Assembly (NCBI GenBank): GCA_031761405.1
Contig: JASEVX010000361.1
Span: 1-64,000 of the forward strand
Source of the DNA: Serripes groenlandicus
Lineage: Eukaryota > Mollusca > Bivalvia > Cardiida > Cardiidae
DNA: 64,000 nt
Direction of reading: 5' to 3'
A program made the position numbers and the translations under genes. Of this stretch, positions 44,505-56,339 are shown one piece after another (within the stretch, counting starts at the first letter, position 1; each line of letters opens with the position of its first letter). The notes beneath the pieces were generated by a model, which did not search any database, was not told the DNA's origin, and was given only the letters and a program-made list of their open reading frames with translations.

Positions 44505-45015
44505 TTTCACCATATAAGGAAAGACTACCCCATCCCTTGGTCGCTCATGTTTAGAAGGACAATCTTCAATTTAGATGAGGGTTACCAGATGCTCAGCTAC
44601 TATTAAATTTACTTTGAGTTTTGACAGTTGCTTTAAGAGGAGAAGATTTTTAAAGTTTCTATAAAGTTTATAGCTACAAGGAAAACTACCCAATCCCCTG
44701 GGGTCTCATATTTTGAAAGTCAACAGAGATCATTTGTACCAATCAACTTGAAATTAAGAGGGGACTATTTTTTAAAGGTTCTAGACAGCCTATTGAAAGA
44801 AAACCTACCCTACCCTATTAGGAACTTCTTTTTTGAAGGACAGTCTTCATCTTAGCTCTTGTAGTGGAGGGTCAACAAATGATTATTTGAACAACTAGCT
44901 TTTCTTTCGTGACTTTAAGTTTTTATATTTTTATAAAGCCACTAGAAGGAAAATCTATTCCACCACCTTGGGACCACATTTCTTTGAAGGACAGTCTCCC
45001 TTTTAGTAAATTTCG
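44505..45015 (+). repeat. Tandem units of accordion style
   Basis: Units of about 120-150 bp with GGAAAACTACCC-ATCCC, a TTTGAAGGACAGTCTTC block and GAGGAGAAGATTTTTAAAG recur at 44515, 44690, 44800 and 44945. No terminal motifs were found. Confidence 0.6.
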
Positions 45016-45019
45016 GACA

Positions 45020-45770
45020 ATCAAGTTTGAAACTGCTAACTGGAACAAGTTTTTGTTTTCCTTGTAATGCATGCTAATCCTTTTTACCAATTGACCTCAA
45101 ATGCAGCAATTTCTATCCGTTATGTCTGTGTTGTAATTAGGTCAAAGGGAAGCAATTCGGAATTGTTATATTAATCATAAAAGTGTTAGCTCTCTTCCTA
45201 CAAATTGATTATAACGATCAAAAGCAGAGACTTGTACATTTCTTTACTATTTCAAAATGTATATTTGAAGATAGCGTAACAAAGGATGTTAAATGTGGGG
45301 TTGTATATATCCCCCCGCAAGGACCAAAATATGCGTATGATGATCCGTATACAGATTTACAAAATTATTTGCTTGAATTTTGCTCAAATTGTAAATATGT
45401 TTTACTATTCGGAGACTTTTGCGCACAACTAACCCGAAACAATATAAGAATGTGTTACAGAAGCAGGACAAATGTGATAAAGCCCAGCCATCATTAGATG
45501 CATTATATGACTATATTTTAAAAGTATAAATGAAAATGAAGATAATTCGCTTATCAATGACATTGATACAGATAATCTAGAAGATATCGAAAACAGGGAA
45601 ACTATTGTTGACATTAACCATCCTATTACAGAGCGTGAAATTCTAACTGCGATTAAGGAATTAAAAGATAATAAATTCCAGGTATATATAACATATTAAA
45701 CTAACACCTAAAAGCTTCATACACTAACATATGTAATGTCGTATTTGACACAGGAATTATCCCAGAAAAA
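45020..45770 (+). pseudogene. LINE fragment: endonuclease region
   Basis: Second copy of the LINE at 11085-12568. 45183-45497 encodes KCGVVYIPPQGP, YDDPYTDLQNYLLEF and LLFGDF, the C-terminal part of the endonuclease domain with the expected GDF. The linker NDIDTDN...ITEREILTAIKELKDNK follows in broken frames. Internally deleted relative to the 11-kb copy around the GDF motif. Confidence 0.75.
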
Positions 45771-46205
45771 TGACTATGTGCCAAATCAAACCTATATATA
45801 AACACAAAGGAAACCCTAAATCTCCCGAAAACTATCGGCCGATATCTCTTTTGAGTTGTTTTGGAAAAGTCAGAAAAATACGATACTACATTAATATTGA
45901 AGTCATTAATTGATATTTTTAATCAGGACAACCGTAAGCTCTTCTCTTGTTTCATAGATTTCCGTTTAGAGACATGGTTTATGGCAGAATTTAAACACTG
46001 CAAATATTTAAGGAAAATGTTTTAACGTTATTCGCAATAAGTACAAATCGGTAAAATCGCAAGTTGTTACTTCAGAAGGGGGTTCCGAGTTTTTTCAATG
46101 TAATAAAGGTGTAAGGCAAGGTGAAAACTTCCCCTCATTTCTATTAAGTATATTTTTAAATGATCTCGAAGATTATCTATCATCCATAAAATATGATTTT
46201 ATAAA
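45771..46205 (+). pseudogene. LINE RT blocks, rearranged
   Basis: 45790-45860 encodes a PIYKHKGNPKSPENYRPISLLS block, RT motif 1. 46060-46200 encodes GVRQGENFPSFLL and FLNDLEDYL, motifs of a different LINE clade. The two are not in a natural order or frame, so this is a mosaic. Confidence 0.65.
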
Positions 46206-46895
46206 TCGTGATTTATTTTGGCATAAACATAGGTATAAGAGGTAAAATCTTAACTACTATCAAATCTTTATATTTCTCTGTATCGTCATGTGTACGGGTT
46301 AATTCGTTTAATACATACTGGTTTGATATTAAATCAGGATTCCGTCAAGGATGTATTTTATCTACGGTACTTTTTAATTTATTTATCAACGACCTTGCCT
46401 TATACCTTAAGTCACTGGATATTGGTATTACATGTGGTGAACATTGTATTTTAATGTATGCAGACGATATTGTTTTACTAGCAGATAATGGAAAATATTT
46501 ACAAACCTTGCTTAATGCTCTAAATGACTGGTGTTGCGCAAATAGTATATCTATTAAGTGTGATAATAGCCAGATTGTTCACACTTCCGTCCCGGATCTT
46601 TACAAAGGACTTCTATTGATTTTAAAATTGGAAATGACAATATTAGTGAAGTCGTCAGATATACTTATTCAGGTATTGTACTACATGAATATCTTGATTT
46701 TAATGTAACTGTTAAATGTGTAGCCCAATCTGCAAGTCGTGCTCTGGGTCTGGTTATTGCAAAATGTAAATCGATTGGTGGTCTGCCATACAATGTTTTT
46801 ACTCGTCTGTATGATTCCATTGTTTGGCCAACAATACGTTACGGGGCCGCTATCTGGGGAAAAATTGGCATTTCAAGGACAGTGCAGCGCACGTA
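46206..46895 (+). pseudogene. LINE RT fragment with YADD
   Basis: 46208-46708 encodes VRVNSFNTYWFDIKSGFRQG, LFNLFINDLALYLKS and MYADDIVLLAD, the RT catalytic core (YADD intact). Downstream a frame break leads to SASRALGLVIAKCKS- and RYGAAIWGK-type sequence of the RT thumb. Coding similarity stops where the DIRS gag begins at about 46900. Confidence 0.8.
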
Positions 46896-47467
46896 TGGGA
46901 ATAGTTATTGACTTGTATATGCAACACGCACTTAGTATGTTGTTAAACTATTTGACTCAAAAATCACCAAATTTGGATAGTGCTATTCAATGTGTTCGCG
47001 ACATATTTGCTATGTCAACAAAAAGCCTAGATCAAGTAGCTAGGTCAGGCGCGTTTCATCATATGATCAGAAGACGCACAGCAATGGAAGATACAAGTCT
47101 CCATGAGTTGAAAGAGATAAAGAATCAAATTTGGAATTTGCCTTTATCAAGTGAAGGTGTGTTTGGTTCGGGATTAGAAAAAACACTGAAGGACAGACAA
47201 GAGAAAAATAAGCAAATGACAGAACTGTTATCTGAAGTGGATAAGAACAATAACCGTAAACGGTCAATTCCTAGTACTGTGTCGTTTGCACCTGAACCAC
47301 ATTGGAAGAAACCCAAGTACGAGGACACACGTCCTAGGACGCAGTCATCTACAAATGCACATCAAAATCGGACGCCTCAGAATACAGGCAGACCTCAAAT
47401 ATTTGGGAAAACAAACAACAAACCAGCTACGGTAAATTCTTTTCGGAATTTTCCAAAGAAAAATTGA
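46896..47467 (+). pseudogene. gag-like gene of DIRS-type element 2
   Basis: From about 46913 the frame reads MQHALSMLLNYLTQK, SAIQCVRDIFAMSTKSLDQ, ARSGAFHHMIRRRTAMEDT, then a basic, Asn/Pro/Gln-rich tail. This layout is seen in animal DIRS1-like gag proteins. The 5' end is missing: it is fused to LINE sequence. The stop is at 47465-47467. Confidence 0.7.
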
Positions 47468-47479
47468 CTTGGAAAAAGA

Positions 47480-48010
47480 TGTGTTGATGTTGAGGCCGGA
47501 GATACCTGTGGGAAGGCGTCTGAATTTTTTTTACAAATAACAGACGACCAATGGGTGTTGTCGACAATAAGAAACGGTTACAAACTAGAGTTCGAAAAAA
47601 ATCCCTTCTTCAATGGGATTCGAACAACCAAAACTTCCAAAGAAAATATCAATATTTTACAGCAGGAGGTAAACGAATTGTTAAACAAAAATGCTATAGA
47701 GCATGTTCCCCAAAAAGAAATAAATCAAGGTTTCTACAGTACATTTTTTCTAGTTCTAAAGAAAAATGGACAAATGAGACTTGTTATAAATCTGAGACCC
47801 CTCAACAGTTATCTCCGAAAGAAACATTTCAAAATGGACTCCATGACAAGTGTTTTAAAGGGAGATTGAGCAATTTCTCTCGATCTGAAAGATGCTTATC
47901 TTCATGTTCCAGTCTATCTAGGACACAAACAATACCTGAGGTTTTATATAAACAACATCAACCAATGTCAGCAATGTATCACCCAAACCCAGAAGTATTC
48001 CAGCTAACTG
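47480..48010 (+). pseudogene. Reverse transcriptase fragment of DIRS-type element 2
   Basis: 47555-47869 encodes ILQQEVNELLNKNAIEHVP and STFFLVLKKNGQMRLVINLRPLN, then, after a frame change, LDLKDAYLHVPV (first catalytic Asp region) and KQYLRFYI. The rest of RT and RNase H is deleted, because recombinase-like sequence follows at about 48010. Confidence 0.8.
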
Positions 48011-48990
48011 CATGGATGCTGTCAACCGATTATTTAGAAAGAAAGGTTTTTCTAAGAAATCAAGAAACTTGCTCACAGCTTCCTGGAGAAGCGGCACTCA
48101 AAACGATCACACAAGTAAATTCAGTAGCTGCTGTAGTAGAAGGGAAATTGATACATATACAGCATCTTTAGCCCAATGTGCTGATTTCTTAACATCACTG
48201 TTTCATGATGGTCTCCAATACAGAACCATTGCGGGATATAGGTCTATGCTATCCGCAGTGCTTCCCCAATAGATAACATACAAGTTGGACAACATCCTTA
48301 TGTTATTCGACTTCTTAAAGGGGTTTTTAATTTAAGACCACCCAGAGTAAATCTATTGCCAGAATGGGACTTACCTAAGGTTTTGAGTATGCTTCAAAAG
48401 TTTCCATTTGAACCATTAAGGAAAGCAAGTTTAAAACATGTAACTTACAAAACTGTTTTTCTGGTAGCAATCACGACCTTCAGGAGATGCGGAGACATAC
48501 AGTCGCTTAAATTAGGAGAGGGAAGAGTATCTGTGCAGACTTGAGGAGTTACCTTTGTCAGACAAGGACTTTCCAAGCAGGATCGTCTAGGACGAAAATA
48601 TTCATACCAAGTTTTGAAGAAAACAAACTGTTAGACCCAAAAAGGGCATTAACTTTTTATATGAAGAAAACTGAAGAATTCAGGAATAAGGATGGTAAAG
48701 ATATTACTGGACTTTTTTATCCTTAAATCAACCACATAATGTAGTGTCAAAGCAGACAATTTCTAAATGGATAACTGGAGTGATACGTATGGCATATAAT
48801 GACTGTAACAAAAAGGTTAAAGCACATTCAACGCGTGCTATTGGGCCATCGTGGGCGTTATATAATGGAGCATCTATAGATTCAGTGTTAAATGCTGCTG
48901 ACTGGTCCAGAGAAAGTACATTTGCAAAATTTTATTTAAGGAATGTAGACAATACAGTGCTAAGTAAGCACAAGAATAATAAGTAAACTG
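48011..48990 (+). pseudogene. Tyrosine recombinase of DIRS-type element 2
   Basis: 48012-48272: SLAQCADFLTSLFHDGLQYRTIAGYRSMLSA (core-binding domain). 48356-48544: HVTYKTVFLVAITTFRRCGDI with the first Arg. 48744-48986: KAHSTRA (His and Arg near 48825-48836), AADWSRESTFAKFYLR with the Tyr near 48932. Frame breaks near 48275, 48540 and 48730 separate the pieces. The layout is that of DIRS1-like elements. Confidence 0.8.
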
Positions 48991-49224
48991 TTTATTCCCG
49001 ACGGATTGCGGATATGTTGTATAATAATAATTGTACATAGAAGGGATATATACTTTCAAACCTAAATGTATTTGTAAAACGACAAACCAAAGAATGGTAA
49101 CTAAGAAAGTTCTAACTGAAGCAGATCAAGAGATCTTACAAAGGGATAGAGCTACCTAAGAAGGAGATTCAGAGAAAATACAGGACCTCAGCTTCTTTAA
49201 AAGGTAATCAAACCATAGTGCTTT

Positions 49225-49580
49225 GAAATCTATCCTAATGTATATTAAGTATAGGTGAGTATACATCGAGAAGTAAAATTAATTAATTTGGTTACAAGTT
49301 ATAGTTTTACGATAGATTAATACTCACCTATACTACCCACCCACCTCCCCGGGTATTTTCTCTGTTTCGTGTGAACGTTGGTTCGCCATGAAACTGAGGA
49401 GTACCCCGTATGCGGGCAAGCGCCTAGCTGATCATGATCATTTTGATCAAGGTCTTTAGACGCTTTATCTTGCGGATTGTGAACGTAAATAAGGGATATA
49501 ATCCTAATGTATATTAAGTATACGTGAGTATAAATCTGTCGTAAAATTATAACTTGTAACCAGATTAATTAATTTTAATG
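49225..49580 (+). repeat. Inverted/direct terminal sequences of DIRS-type element 2
   Basis: ATCCTAATGTATATTAAGTATA-GTGAGTATA occurs at 49229-49263 and again at 49500-49533. The next part of the second copy (AAATCTGTCGTAAAATTATAACTTGTAACCAGATTAATTAATTTTA, 49533-49578) is present in inverted form at 49276-49325. TAGGTGAGTA and TACTCACCTA also oppose each other there. DIRS elements end with inverted terminal repeats plus an internal complementary region; this matches the internal region followed by the right terminal repeat. Confidence 0.65.
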
Positions 49581-49779
49581 TTAATATATATTTGTGCATT
49601 GAAGGAATCGGCTGCTAATTAGTCTCCCTCCTATATTGATGGAGGCCGGCGTCTTATTTATAAAAACAATTATTATGTATACGTATGACAGTCTCTTGTA
49701 TTTCATTTCATGAAAGGCAATGTGCTTTTTATTTGTAATATTATTTTAACAATACATGTAAATACATATGATTGTACAT

Positions 49780-51058
49780 GGATGAGACTTAAATAAAATA
49801 TGAAATCCATAAATAATAAAGGCATAGAACTGCAAGAAAATGGTGGTAACTTTAACACCTTTTTAAGGATTTTAATTCTAGCATATGCTGACGATACAGT
49901 TTTATTTAGCAACAATGAAAACAATTTCCAAAATAGTTTAAATACTTTTCAATCAGACTGTGAGATATTAATGTAAACAAAACAAAAGTTTTATTTTTTG
50001 GTGAATCACGTTCAAAAGAAAACAGAAAATCCAAAATAGGAAAAGAAATATTAGAATATACTGATGAATACAAATATGTAGGTATTATATTTGCATAAAA
50101 AATAAAGCTTCACTAAAACTAAATCGTATCTAATTACTACGAACAGCAAAACACTTAGCATTACCCCTTGATATACAAATTGATATATTCAATAAAAAAT
50201 TATCGACTCATACTAATATATTGAAGTGAAATCTGGGGATATGATAATTTAGAAAACATAGAATTATTTCATTTAAAATTTCTAAAATTCATTTTAAAAA
50301 TGAAAAAAGCAACACCATGGGGAAACCGAACAATTCCCAATACAAATTGATATTCAAAGTAAGATAATTTCTTTCTTGTCAAAGCTTATAGAAGGTTTTA
50401 ACACTACAAATAAACTATCATCTAAAGTGTATATGCATGTATTTAATGCCCATTATAATCATATATTAAAATCAAGATGGATTGAAAACGTTAAACTTAT
50501 TTTAAATACTCATGGATTTTCTGGTGTATGGGACGGCCAAATATTTCCGAATTCAAAATGTCTTACTTTAGCATTGAAACAGAAATCTAAAGACTATTGT
50601 TACACAATTTGTAGACCCAAAAATTTAAATAATTATTATATTTATGTCTTAAACCAGAATGTTCTCAAAACCAATGCATCCGACTCTACCTAATAATTTA
50701 AGCACATTGGATAATCTCATTCATTACCAGAAACCATCATCTACCTATCGAGATTGGCAGATGGAATAGTATTCCTGAAAACGACAGAATATGTAATGTA
50801 TGCAATGAAATGGGCGATGAATACCATGATATTTTTATATATGTATTTAATAATTAAATATGCAAAGATATCACATAACATGTTTACTTAATGACCTAAA
50901 CTGCCTTGACATTATCTCTCTATCTATATGTCGTCTTCCATTGTAAGATATTAATCTTGTTTTATACATATTTCGCCCTCAACAATGTATAATTTCTGTA
51001 TTATTCTCATGTAAATCATTGAATTGATTCTGAATAGTAAATAATTTGAATTTGAATT
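49780..51058 (+). pseudogene. LINE 3' fragment (RT end, C-terminal region, 3' tail)
   Basis: 49870-49970 encodes LAYADDTVLFSNN in broken frame; 50020-50095 an ILEYTDEYKYVGIIF block. 50376-50693 is the open C-terminal stretch (HVFNAHYNHILKSRWIENVK). Then RLPIEIGRWN and CNVCNEMGDEYH, the C-terminal zinc-binding motif of many LINE ORF2 proteins. The fragment ends in TTTGAATTTGAATTTTGA, a likely 3' tail. 5'-truncated and decayed. Confidence 0.75.
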
Positions 51059-52200
51059 TTGATTGGAGAACCGGACAGACAATTTTGTCCAGGAATTTCA
51101 GATTAATTCATAAGACAGAAGTGGTCTCCCATTGGACAATAAAGATTTTGATGAAAGTTGAAAGCGTTTTTTAATAAAGCTGAATACACTCTGACTGATT
51201 TGTAATCAAATCATTGTTTTCTTTTTAGCTATACTGACAACTTAAGATCCATTTTCTGAATAACATGTTTTTTTCTGAAATTGAAAGTAAAATTCAATAG
51301 CGGGATAAGGGTGACCTTTGATTTGACGTCATAGCTAAACAAAGGAAAGTGAAAATGGGAGTTTTTTGTGCTTTTTTGGTAGTTTTAAGAATAATATTTA
51401 ATTGAATATAGGTTTCTGGGTTATTTGGATTGTTGGGAAAGAGCCAAAGCCCCAAAAACTCTATAATTGTCACCTATGGAAAATGATTTGCTTCCATCTG
51501 AACTTTATGTTAGAACTTCCTTTGGGCTGGTTCTTTGTATTTCATAAAAGTCTGTAGGGGGACTGAACTTCCATTTCCTTTTATCCACAATCGAGTGAGC
51601 TTGCACCCTCAGAATTTCATTTGATTTCTGCATATATCCTTTACATCACTTGTCATCGCTAAAAATATTATTCTGCATGGTTTTCATTTTTTTTTTTTTT
51701 TTACGGAAGAGGACCATGTCAGGATCATTTATGTAAAGTGCTCAAGTAATTTACCCAGTGGTAAAGGCGAAGATGTTTTTTGAATAATTGTTGATGGACG
51801 ACGGATGACTGGAGGCAATTTATCAGAAAAGTTAACATTGAACACTTTGTGCGCATGTGAGCTAAACATGGTAATCTGGTCTTGTTTGAATTTGCATACA
51901 CATTTTTATCAACCAATATTGTGTGTCAGATTATAATAAATCAAACAACAGTATCTAGATGGCATCTAGTGCTGATGTACGAGTATTCAGAGTATTCACG
52001 TTTTTGCCTGGGACTTTAGCACCTGGTCATAGTAGTAATACCATTTGTTCGAAGTTGGCAGCCTGCCAATTGCTGCTAAAACCCTATAACGAATTTAAGG
52101 GTGAGACTGCGCCAGAAATATAGATCATCTTGGATTCAACAAAACTGCATTTAAAAGGTTAAGATCTCCCCAAAGATCATTATAATGTTGTTGGAACATC
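51059..52200. other. No gene; one accordion 3' end
   Basis: 51700-51866 resembles the right part of the accordion family (GATGGACGACGGATGACTGGAGG, CACTTTGTGCGCATGTGAGCTAA). Otherwise nothing recognised; a T-run lies at 51688-51702. Confidence 0.45.
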
Positions 52201-52570
52201 AGTTAAAAGCTTAAGGCGTGAGTACTCCAATATAAGTTTAACAAATGCTTTAGAAAGTAATGCGCCGAGAGGTCAAATATGGAAGCTTATTAACATTCGC
52301 GGAGTGGAGAGGAAAAAGTACGACTATGTTCGGGTATTTACAGAGATTATCCAATTCAGTTTAAATAGAGTAATTTGCCATTGTGAAACAAATGTTAAGC
52401 CGTGAGTACTCCAAGTTTACAAATGCTAAGAAATTAATGCGCCGAAAGGTCAAATATGGAAGATAGGTATCATCTTCACGAAGTGGAACGGAAAGTACAA
52501 CTTTGTTCGAGTATTTACGGAGATTGTCCAATTCAGTTTAAATACAGTAATTTGCCATTGTGAAACAAAT
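52201..52570 (+). repeat. Two tandem units of about 180 bp
   Basis: Unit 1 (52203-52391) and unit 2 (52392-52570) share AAGC-GTGAGTACTCCAA, AATGCGCCGA-AGGTCAAATATGGAAG and CAATTCAGTTTAAATA-AGTAATTTGCCATTGTGAAACAAAT. Noncoding. Confidence 0.85.
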
Positions 52571-52689
52571 CATCATGCCTGATTTTACCATTATGGTTTC
52601 GCATTTTACATTTTTTTTAATATTCTGCAATTTCATATTCCATAATATATTTTACAAACAAAAAAATAAGCGAATATTCCCGGAAAATT

Positions 52690-52820
52690 GCGACGAAAAA
52701 TAAATTGTTAACAAAAAAGGCGCGTGACAAATGCAGTGGCGGATTTACCGGGGGACCCGTAGGGTTCGTGCGACGAAAATTAAGTGGTAAACAAAAAAGT
52801 CGCGTGACAAATGCAGTTAA
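52690..52820 (+). repeat. Direct repeat flanking a CAGTGGCGGATTTACC motif
   Basis: CGACGAAAA-TAA-TTGTTAACAAAAAA-GCGCGTGACAAATGCAGT occurs at 52691-52738 and, with a few changes, at 52771-52818. Between them is GGCGGATTTACCGGGGGACCC; CAGTGGCGGATT is a common hAT-type terminal sequence, so this may be a transposon end. Confidence 0.55.
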
Positions 52821-53197
52821 TTTTTTCTTTTGCATTTTTTATATTACTCAAAGAAACCAATCGCATGGCGATGCAATTTATTTATCTTAATTTTTAATAT
52901 ATAAACTTAAGAAAATTAATATGCTGATTCATCTCGAGTCCGTTTCAAGTCCTTGTCATATCACCAGTACTGAAACAGCAAGCGTTTCATGAAGCTGCGG
53001 CTATTGGTAAATCCGTCGGCATAGTACCTACTATACCGGTTTATGTAGTAGTAGTAGTAATAGTAGTTCTTTATTGCCACCATTAACGGAGAGTGTTACA
53101 TACATACAATTTATACGAAAGACAAAACATTACAAACATAAAAAAGACATGTGACAAAATAGAACATTAGTGAAATCAAACAATGCAGTATGCAATA

Positions 53198-53281
53198 CTA
53201 TACACACATACATACACATATACATACACACACACATACATATATACATATACACACACATACACCTACACATACATACAT

Positions 53282-53348
<67 letters not shown>

Positions 53349-53351
53349 CAC

Positions 53352-53384
<33 letters not shown>

Positions 53385-53470
53385 TATACACATATATATA
53401 CATATATACACATACACACAAACACATACATACACGCGCATACATACACACATACACACACATATGAGTA
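53198..53470. repeat. (CA)n/(TA)n/(CATA)n compound microsatellite
   Basis: About 270 bp, with a pure TA core at 53290-53342. All overlapping frames of 80-200 codons, on both strands, are His/Thr/Tyr/Ile or Cys/Val/Tyr repeats and not genes. It lies within the 3' noncoding region of the LINE. Confidence 0.95.
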
Positions 53471-53492
53471 TGTCTACACCGATTACCATGAT

Positions 53493-56024
53493 TCATGAAT
53501 GCAAAGAGCATTTAGCTAGTTTATGGATGTATCTTATACACTGTTTGAAACAAACAACTCTTGATTCATTACTGAGAGTGAAACACAAACATCCATTTAA
53601 TAGCTGCAGAATTTGTTCTTGCGGAGCCATGCTGGTAAGCATAAGGAAATTGCTTTCTCCCAATGCAGATAACAATTTTTTCCACAGTTCTTCACGTATA
53701 TGTTCAGTATCTGGACAGAAAAGCAGCAAGTGTATTACTTCACAATTAGTATTTATCTTACACTGAGGACAATAAATATCATACTTTCTTGAAAAGAGTC
53801 TAGACACAACGTGTATTACTGTATAACAAAATGTCAGTTGTTTACGGTATATTCTACTAAAGTACCATATGTTACATGGTATAAATTCACTGTGAATATA
53901 TTGAAAATTACTCATAATGGGATTGCTTTCAATGTTTGAAAACATCTGTTCTTCCACTGCATGTGTCACAGTTTGATTCACTAGTTTTCTCCATGAGGCA
54001 CTGCTTGGGAAGATTGAGTGAGAGAGATATTCCATTAATACTCTGGTTAAGCCGTATTTACCTAAAATGCCGAATATGTCCGGCATAAACCCGCGTATTT
54101 TACTAGGTCTGTTCATGAAAGATTGAAGTCTAAATGTAAACATACTTTTAATCCGTTTTTCTGTATCTAACCTACAGAGTTGGCCGAAAAGAATTAATTT
54201 CCTTTTATCAATATAAGCTTCTAATGGCATAATGGCCAGACAACTCATAGCAATAACGGACGGAGAGGAGCGTGGCATTCTCTGAATATGCTTAATACAT
54301 TGCTTATGTGCACGTTCGAGGTTTTGCAGATGTGATGCACTTAAACAATTCCATAGCTCATTTCCATAAAGCGTTTTCGATAAAACTACCGTTTCATATA
54401 TGCGCTTCAATGAAAGTGGACGCATGCATTCACGACTTATGCCACAGTCATTTAAACTAAAATATGTTTGTCTTAACTTTGAACAACATTCTTTCACTGA
54501 TTGATCAAGCGACATGTTTTTATCATTGATTACACCTAAATGAAGAAAACTATCTCCCTCTTTAACACTATTCACCCCTAAAGTCCATTTACGCTGACTG
54601 TGTTCATAATCAAAATGACTTTCATTATACACTATTACCTTACATTTTAAGGGATTGTATGAGTATTTATTATTTATAGAGTTTTCAAAACACATATCAA
54701 TAAGTCTCTGTAGACCGTTTTTTGTTAATGACGTCAACATCATATCGTCGGCAACAGTAGGACAACCATATTTGATACTGTTTAATTTAAGGCTGTCATC
54801 ACTGGCGTCTATATTATTCATGAGATCGTTTATATATACCAAGTACATTAATGCACTGATTATTTGTCCTTGTCTCGCCCCTTTCCTGATCGGGAACCAG
54901 TCTGATATAATACCGTCTGATCTGACACAACTAAAAATATTTGTTAATAAACTTCGGATTATTATGATAAACTTTTTGTCCATACCATTTTGGTATAATT
55001 TTTTCAACAGTAGGTCGTGGTTCACATGATCAAACGCCTGTTTTACGTCTAAGTAACATGTATACTGTTTTGAACTGTTCTCAATGGCATTATAAATGGA
55101 TTCACGAACCATGAAAGATGTTAATGCGCAACTTAAATTTCTTTGGAAACCGCCTTGTAAACTATTTAGTTCAATTTTACTACCCATATAACTTAATAAC
55201 ACCTTTTCATACAGTTTTAGGATCGTCGAGCAGAGAGAAATCGCGCGGTACGAGTTCGGGTCGCACTTCTTCTTGTTTCCTCCCTTGTAAAGAGTAGTGA
55301 TTATCCCCCTTTTCAAATTTACTGGGCAATAGGCAAATTCATTCATAGCATTGAATAGTGTCCTTAGGACCTGCAGTAATAATGTACCACCATAAATGAG
55401 GTTTTCATAATAAACTTGATCGTAACCACAAACCTTATTCTTTTTACAAGATGTCAATGCCGATTTAACATCTTCTACCTTAAAAACGAGATCATTACTA
55501 CATGACATACATCGATCATTCTCATTGTTCACAGCAAACATGACACTCTCCGCATTTTCCACGTTTTCATGTTCGTCAGAGGAGTATAGTTCTTTAAAAT
55601 GGTTCATCCATCCGCAGTTAATTTCTTCTGGTGATTTACATTGTTTATCTTTAAAAATCATTTCAAATGTTGGATGCGCTTTTGATTTTCGTTTTTTATT
55701 TATTAACTTCCAAAATGCGCAACTATCGGCCTCCGCGGTTCTATCAATTTCCTCCTCTAAGAGGTCGGTATATTGTTGTACACTTTGTCTATGTGCCCTA
55801 CGAAACTTTCGTTTTGCCGCTTTATACTCTACATAAGTCACATGATCTGAGCATGGTCTCTTTTCATTTATCCAATGTCTGCGCTTATCTTTAACCCTTT
55901 TATGCAAACTTGTAAGGTTTTCATTCCAATAAGGTTTTATATGAGGTTTATATGTCGACCTAGGAAAACAATTTAAAGTAGCGTCATTTATGACACTAAC
56001 CAAATTTTCATAATACCCAGACAA
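53493..56024 (-). CDS. LINE ORF2 fragment: reverse transcriptase and C-terminal zinc motif
   Basis: 843 codons without a stop. The start codon given is TTG and the frame opens only four codons earlier, so the real N-terminus (endonuclease) is lost by truncation. RT motifs in order from about residue 225: [57 protein letters not shown] (first Asp), [23 protein letters not shown], then TVADDMML, a VADD active site where YADD is usual. The C-terminus has [19 protein letters not shown], a C-x2-C...H-x4-C motif common in LINE ORF2 proteins. It copies the element RNA at the target site. Its open state suggests a recent insertion. Confidence 0.88.
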   Translation of the reverse strand: MSGYYENLVSVINDATLNCFPRSTYKPHIKPYWNENLTSLHKRVKDKRRHWINEKRPCSDHVTYVEYKAAKRKFRRAHRQSVQQYTDLLEEEIDRTAEADSCAFWKLINKKRKSKAHPTFEMIFKDKQCKSPEEINCGWMNHFKELYSSDEHENVENAESVMFAVNNENDRCMSCSNDLVFKVEDVKSALTSCKKNKVCGYDQVYYENLIYGGTLLLQVLRTLFNAMNEFAYCPVNLKRGIITTLYKGGNKKKCDPNSYRAISLCSTILKLYEKVLLSYMGSKIELNSLQGGFQRNLSCALTSFMVRESIYNAIENSSKQYTCYLDVKQAFDHVNHDLLLKKLYQNGMDKKFIIIIRSLLTNIFSCVRSDGIISDWFPIRKGARQGQIISALMYLVYINDLMNNIDASDDSLKLNSIKYGCPTVADDMMLTSLTKNGLQRLIDMCFENSINNKYSYNPLKCKVIVYNESHFDYEHSQRKWTLGVNSVKEGDSFLHLGVINDKNMSLDQSVKECCSKLRQTYFSLNDCGISRECMRPLSLKRIYETVVLSKTLYGNELWNCLSASHLQNLERAHKQCIKHIQRMPRSSPSVIAMSCLAIMPLEAYIDKRKLILFGQLCRLDTEKRIKSMFTFRLQSFMNRPSKIRGFMPDIFGILGKYGLTRVLMEYLSHSIFPSSASWRKLVNQTVTHAVEEQMFSNIESNPIMSNFQYIHSEFIPCNIWYFSRIYRKQLTFCYTVIHVVSRLFSRKYDIYCPQCKINTNCEVIHLLLFCPDTEHIREELWKKLLSALGESNFLMLTSMAPQEQILQLLNGCLCFTLSNESRVVCFKQCIRYIHKLAKCSLHS

Positions 56025-56030
56025 TCCAAA

Positions 56031-56339
56031 CGCCGCTCAGAGCCCGGCCGGATTTCGGGCAGAGATTGACCGGGGACAGACCGACATCCACTGTGGCTCG
56101 CAGGATATGAAAGCCGCTCATCGCATCATTCATCAGATCATCCAGTCGCACTCTTCACAGAAGGGAACAAGTTGACACACAGTGTATCACAAAAGTGTCA
56201 GAGTAACAGTACTACACGATGCCCTAGAAAATATGGGAGGACTGGGGGAGAAGGAGAGTGCAATACCCACAAGAGAGGGAGAGTGATCGTGAAGTGAATG
56301 AGACCATGTATCTGCTCTTCGGCCACCAATGCACCAAGA
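56031..56339. other. GC-richer spacer, no gene recognised
   Basis: Contains GGCCGGATTTCGGGCAG and an AGAGAGGGAGAGTG run. No frame with a motif. Confidence 0.35.

Larger units (their letters stand above)
53046..56030 (-). mobile_element. 5'-truncated LINE
   Basis: Minus strand: a long RT frame (53493-56024), 3' noncoding sequence containing a (CA/TA)n microsatellite, an AATAAA signal at about 53070 and a (TAC)n tail ending near 53046. The endonuclease is missing. Sequence above 56030 is unrelated, so the element is truncated within ORF2. I saw no clear target duplication. Confidence 0.8.

Noticed and set aside
53130..53511. Overlapping frames of 80-200 codons on both strands (His/Thr/Tyr or Cys/Val/Tyr rich)
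   Set aside because: Translation of the CA/TA microsatellite. The part after 53470 on the plus strand is antisense to the LINE RT.
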